From positions 1 to 36,537 of the forward strand of contig JAICMR010000016.1 in assembly GCA_025929155.1 (NCBI GenBank): a stretch of DNA of 36,537 nt, written 5' to 3'. This document shows, piece after piece, positions 34,338 to 36,537 of the stretch. Source of the DNA: Chthoniobacterales bacterium (GTDB lineage Bacteria > Verrucomicrobiota > Verrucomicrobiia > Chthoniobacterales > UBA10450). The translations under genes were made by a program, and so were the position numbers. A model generated the notes under the pieces. That model made no database searches and had not been told where the DNA came from. It saw only the letters and a list, made by a program, of their open reading frames with translations. Positions within the stretch are counted from its first letter, which is position 1; each line of letters starts with the position of its first letter.

Positions 34338-35006
34338 ATGAAAAAGCACCTTACCTGCATCCTTGCCGTCTGTTTTCTGCCCCTGGTCGGTCAGGCCCAT
34401 TACCTCTGGATCGAATCAGACGGTCCCGCCGTCGCGCGGATTTACTTTGGCGAATTCGACCAAGGACTGCGCGAAAAGGCGGGCGGACGCCTCGACGAGC
34501 GCGACGCGATTGAGGGATGGTTGAGGCAGGCCGACGGGCCAAGCGAATCGCTTACTTTCACAAAGCAGCGTGATTGTTTCTCCGCCCACCCGGTCAGCGC
34601 AGGCTGGATCGTCGTCCAGGATCTCACGAACGAAGTGAAAAACTGGACTGCGAACGGGATCGGAATCGTGAAGCCGATGTTTTACGCGCGGGCTGCGACG
34701 GACAACCGGCTCGCGCCGGCGCAACCGGTCACCACACTGGACATTATCCCCGACCGGAAGCAGCCGCAGGCCTTGCGTGTCTTCTTTAAAAAGCAGCCGC
34801 TGGCAAAAGCGAAAGTGATGGTGCACGCGCCTAACGAGTGGTCGAAGGAGCTGCAGACGAACGCCAATGGCGAAGTCACTATCTCGACGCCGTGGCCAGG
34901 GCAATACGTCATCGAAGTCATTCATCGTGAGCTCACGCCCGGCAAGTTCGAAGGCAACCCGTACGAGGCGATCCGCCATCGCGCCACGTTTTCACACGTC
35001 TATTGA
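34338..35006 (+). CDS. DUF4198-type periplasmic protein
   Basis: The 222-residue protein has a clean signal peptide (MKKHLTCILAVCFLPLVGQA), and the mature start HYLWIES is the hallmark of DUF4198 (PF10670) proteins, whose N-terminal His is thought to bind metal. A C-terminal Ig/transthyretin-like part follows (LAKAKVMVHAPNEWSKELQTNANGEVTI). Such proteins are commonly encoded with TonB receptors or nickel/cobalt transporters. It starts 17 bp after the receptor gene, and its stop overlaps the next start (TGATG). One CGTTAGG copy (PNE) at 34829. Confidence 0.85.
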   Translation: MKKHLTCILAVCFLPLVGQAHYLWIESDGPAVARIYFGEFDQGLREKAGGRLDERDAIEGWLRQADGPSESLTFTKQRDCFSAHPVSAGWIVVQDLTNEVKNWTANGIGIVKPMFYARAATDNRLAPAQPVTTLDIIPDRKQPQALRVFFKKQPLAKAKVMVHAPNEWSKELQTNANGEVTISTPWPGQYVIEVIHRELTPGKFEGNPYEAIRHRATFSHVY

Positions 35007-35701
35007 TGCGACGCTTTCATCGGCGGCTAGGCGTTGCCGCCGCCCTTTTCGTCGGGCTGGCGTCCGTGACCGGACTGCTCTGGGCGTACGCGCCTTACCT
35101 CTATTGGGAAGGCAACTATCTCGAACGCAAACATCCGGTCGTTCCGATGGATTTTCGCGGAGTGACGTTGACCCATCAGGACGCGATCCGGACGGCGCGT
35201 GAGCAGCTTGGGACAGCCTTTGTCGTCTCCGCTGTGACTCTGCGTTCAGAATTGGGCCAGCCTCTCTTCGAAGTCCGCGGGGAAGAGCGGGATTTTCTTA
35301 TCGACGCCCGCACTGGCGCGCCGCTCTCACCACTGCCCGCCGATTTTGCCGCGCGCGTCGCGGCGCAATATGTGCGCGGCCATCCGCCGGTCGCCGCGGT
35401 GACCCTGCTGGACGCGTTCGTGCATCGGTCCGGCAAAGTTTACAAGTCCGTTTATCGGGTGCAGTTCAAGGCGCCGAAGACGCCGGTCATCTACCTCTCC
35501 GCTCGCACTGGCGCGATCATCGAGGAAGAGGACGACGTGCGCAGGTTCCACTTTTGGGTGATGCGTCTGCACCAACTCAACTTTTTCGGATTCCGCAAAA
35601 CGCTCACGATCATTCCGGGAAGCGCGATCCTGCTCCTGGTGGTTTCGGGGTTTGTGCTGAGTCGTCGGGCCAGGTCTCGCGTCGCCCGAAGCGAACGCTG
35701 A
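35006..35701 (+). CDS. PepSY-associated transmembrane protein
   Basis: The 231-residue inner-membrane protein has an N-terminal membrane helix (RRLGVAAALFVGLASVTGLLWAY), two PepSY-like repeats in the periplasmic part (LTHQDAIRTAREQLG...DFLIDARTGAPL; VYRVQFKAPKTPVIYLSARTGAIIEEED) and a C-terminal helix after RFHFWVMRLHQLNFFG. The His residues at the ends of the helices are typical of PepSY-TM proteins (PF03929-like), some of which reduce iron from siderophores. It is translationally coupled to the DUF4198 gene and completes the receptor cassette. Confidence 0.85.
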   Translation: MRRFHRRLGVAAALFVGLASVTGLLWAYAPYLYWEGNYLERKHPVVPMDFRGVTLTHQDAIRTAREQLGTAFVVSAVTLRSELGQPLFEVRGEERDFLIDARTGAPLSPLPADFAARVAAQYVRGHPPVAAVTLLDAFVHRSGKVYKSVYRVQFKAPKTPVIYLSARTGAIIEEEDDVRRFHFWVMRLHQLNFFGFRKTLTIIPGSAILLLVVSGFVLSRRARSRVARSER

Positions 35702-35712
35702 TCGCATGAAAT

Positions 35713-35732
35713 AGTCAATATAACTATTGACT
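35713..35732. promoter_or_regulatory. 8-bp dyad between PepSY gene and folE
   Basis: AGTCAATA, a TAAC spacer and TATTGACT form an exact inverted repeat in a very AT-rich spot. It lies 12 bp after the PepSY stop and 29 bp before the folE ATG. It could be an operator for folE or a weak hairpin at the end of the receptor cassette; no T-run follows. Confidence 0.45.
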
Positions 35733-35760
35733 TATATCTCCAGCGGCCTTTTGCTCGAAT

Positions 35761-36537
35761 ATGCCTGATCTGGATTCGAATCATTTTTCAGCACTTGAGG
35801 GCGCCGTTGATTTTTCTCCGCGCCGGAACGGCGTGCCTTCTGGGACCCCTTCGCCCGCGCAGAGGTTCCGGTCTTTGGTCGCCGGTCTCGGCCGCCCGTT
35901 GAAGAGCGCAGCAGCGCACTGCGACGGCGACGAGCCTCAACTTTCGCGCCGCGACGGTTTTTCGCCGTCCGTCCCGCCGCCACCTCCAGCCGAGCTCGCA
36001 ACGGTTGATTCGAAAGAGCTAATTCGCGAAATCTTACGACGAATCGGAGAAGACCCCGACCGCGAAGGATTGCAGCAGACGCCAGATCGAATCGTGCGTT
36101 CGTGGAAGGAACTTTACGGCGGATATGGCCAGCGCGCGGAAGATGTGCTCGTCACTCAATTCCAGGCGGAGCAGTACGATCAAATGGTGCTGCTGCGCGA
36201 TATCCAGTTTTTCTCCACCTGCGAGCATCACATGCTGCCCTTCCACGGGAAGGTGCACATCGCTTATCTGCCGAACAACAAAATCGTCGGGCTCTCGAAG
36301 CTGGCACGTTTGACGGAGATGTATGCTCGCCGGCTCCAAGTGCAGGAACGGATGACTTATCAGATCGCGATGGAACTCCAGCGCGTCCTCAAGCCGAAAG
36401 GCGTCGCGGTAATGATCGAGGCGATGCACCAATGCATGTGCAGTCGCGGAGTTAGAAAACGCGGAGGCACCATGGTGACCTCGTGTCTGCTCGGTGCGTT
36501 TAAGGAAAATCTCGCCAGCCGTACCGAATTCCTTTCC
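35761..36537 (+). CDS. folE: GTP cyclohydrolase I (end cut by window)
   Basis: Catalyses GTP to 7,8-dihydroneopterin triphosphate, the first step of folate/pterin synthesis. The frame is open from the ATG at 35761 to the window end (259 codons). The catalytic domain begins near residue 83 ([28 protein letters not shown]) and has [22 protein letters not shown] with zinc ligands Cys154 and His157, and [16 protein letters not shown] with Cys225. Only a few C-terminal residues are likely missing. The first about 80 residues (Pro/Arg/Ser-rich) have no homology to FolE; the true start may be a downstream non-ATG codon, or there is a real extension. No CGTTAGG copy is present. Confidence 0.93.
   Translation, partial: MPDLDSNHFSALEGAVDFSPRRNGVPSGTPSPAQRFRSLVAGLGRPLKSAAAHCDGDEPQLSRRDGFSPSVPPPPPAELATVDSKELIREILRRIGEDPDREGLQQTPDRIVRSWKELYGGYGQRAEDVLVTQFQAEQYDQMVLLRDIQFFSTCEHHMLPFHGKVHIAYLPNNKIVGLSKLARLTEMYARRLQVQERMTYQIAMELQRVLKPKGVAVMIEAMHQCMCSRGVRKRGGTMVTSCLLGAFKENLASRTEFLS

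Larger units (their letters stand above)
594..34837. repeat. Dispersed 9-mer TCGTTAGGC (core CGTTAGG), 44 sites on both strands
   Basis: Core starts on the plus strand as TCGTTAGGN: 594, 1118, 1355, 4135, 7774, 8661, 8923, 9273, 10657, 11576, 12066, 13091, 14927, 16751, 22618, 26546, 26636, 27485, 27683, 28331, 29002, 31810; as CCGTTAGGC: 12458, 25659. In the other orientation (NCCTAACGA): 2111, 2182, 2599, 2689, 4820, 5425, 6085, 14026, 15157, 15889, 16453, 17609, 19900, 23173, 23888, 25667, 27049, 29163, 30356, 34829. I count 32 copies inside coding regions, 6 overlapping stop codons and 6 in spacers. Near variants with TTG, TTA or ATG before TTAGGC occur at about 5476, 7314, 9747, 15456 and 19184. 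Counts were made by eye. The function is unknown. Confidence 0.9.

Noticed and set aside
594-34837. Motif copies as integron attC core sites (GTTAGGC matches the GTTRRRY core)
   Set aside because: attC sites need paired, imperfectly inverted boxes about 55-140 bp apart with a cassette layout and an integrase gene. Here the copies are single, on both strands, and within house-keeping genes; no integrase is present.
1-36537. tRNA, rRNA or CRISPR array
   Set aside because: No cloverleaf with conserved GGTTCRA/CCA features, no rRNA blocks and no regularly spaced direct repeats were seen in any spacer. A tRNAscan-SE and a CRISPR finder run would settle it.

Overview
The window is a gene-dense, GC-rich bacterial chromosome segment. 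It has about 29 protein genes, several small repeat families, and no rRNA, tRNA, CRISPR array or transposase that I can see. Protein style (RpoA/L17, EF-P, ScpB, TreY, tryptophan dioxygenase, a cluster of small dispersed palindromic repeats) suggests Verrucomicrobiota, probably a soil Chthoniobacterales/Spartobacteria-type genome. That placement is inference, because no 16S or database comparison was possible. Few starts have a clear Shine-Dalgarno sequence (aguA and rplQ are the better ones), so several starts were chosen from family alignment instead.

Layout. 1-4870: the tail of an unknown gene, then minus-strand genes for agmatine deiminase, a Ski2-like helicase and a 3D-domain lipoprotein. 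5142-8330: plus-strand kbl, an RsbQ-type alpha/beta hydrolase and a PAS histidine kinase placed directly after it. 8339-15847: a minus-strand ATP-grasp-like protein divergent from an NtrC-type response regulator, followed by glmM and treY. 15910-17311: minus-strand HExxH membrane protein and efp. 17499-23173: a plus-strand run of scpB, methyltransferase, lemA, two TPM-domain genes, rpoA and rplQ. 23175-29008: convergent and alternating genes for a YfcE-like phosphoesterase, DEAD-box helicase coupled to an ORF6N protein, S9 peptidase and tryptophan 2,3-dioxygenase. 29225-36537: a large MscS-type channel on the minus strand, then a plus-strand metal-uptake cassette (FecA-like TonB receptor, DUF4198, PepSY protein) and folE, which is cut by the window end.

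The most remarkable signal is not a gene. The 9-mer TCGTTAGGC (core CGTTAGG) occurs again and again on both strands. I counted 44 copies of the 7-mer core and 31 exact 9-mers by eye, where chance predicts about 4-5 and 0.3. Copies sit inside genes in every frame that can be tolerated (as PNE/PND, SLG/PLG, VR or LT), form the stop codons of several genes, and lie between genes. The density, about 0.85 per kb, is close to that of the DNA uptake sequences of Haemophilus and Neisseria, which makes an uptake-like or genome-architecture motif the leading hypothesis. The TonB receptor and its upstream region form the longest motif-free stretch.

A second layer is a family of about 125-210 bp MITE-like elements with GTCATCCTGAGCG-type inverted ends. 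One is inserted in frame in the helicase gene and one supplies the start codon of a TPM-domain gene. There are also three larger inverted repeats between genes.
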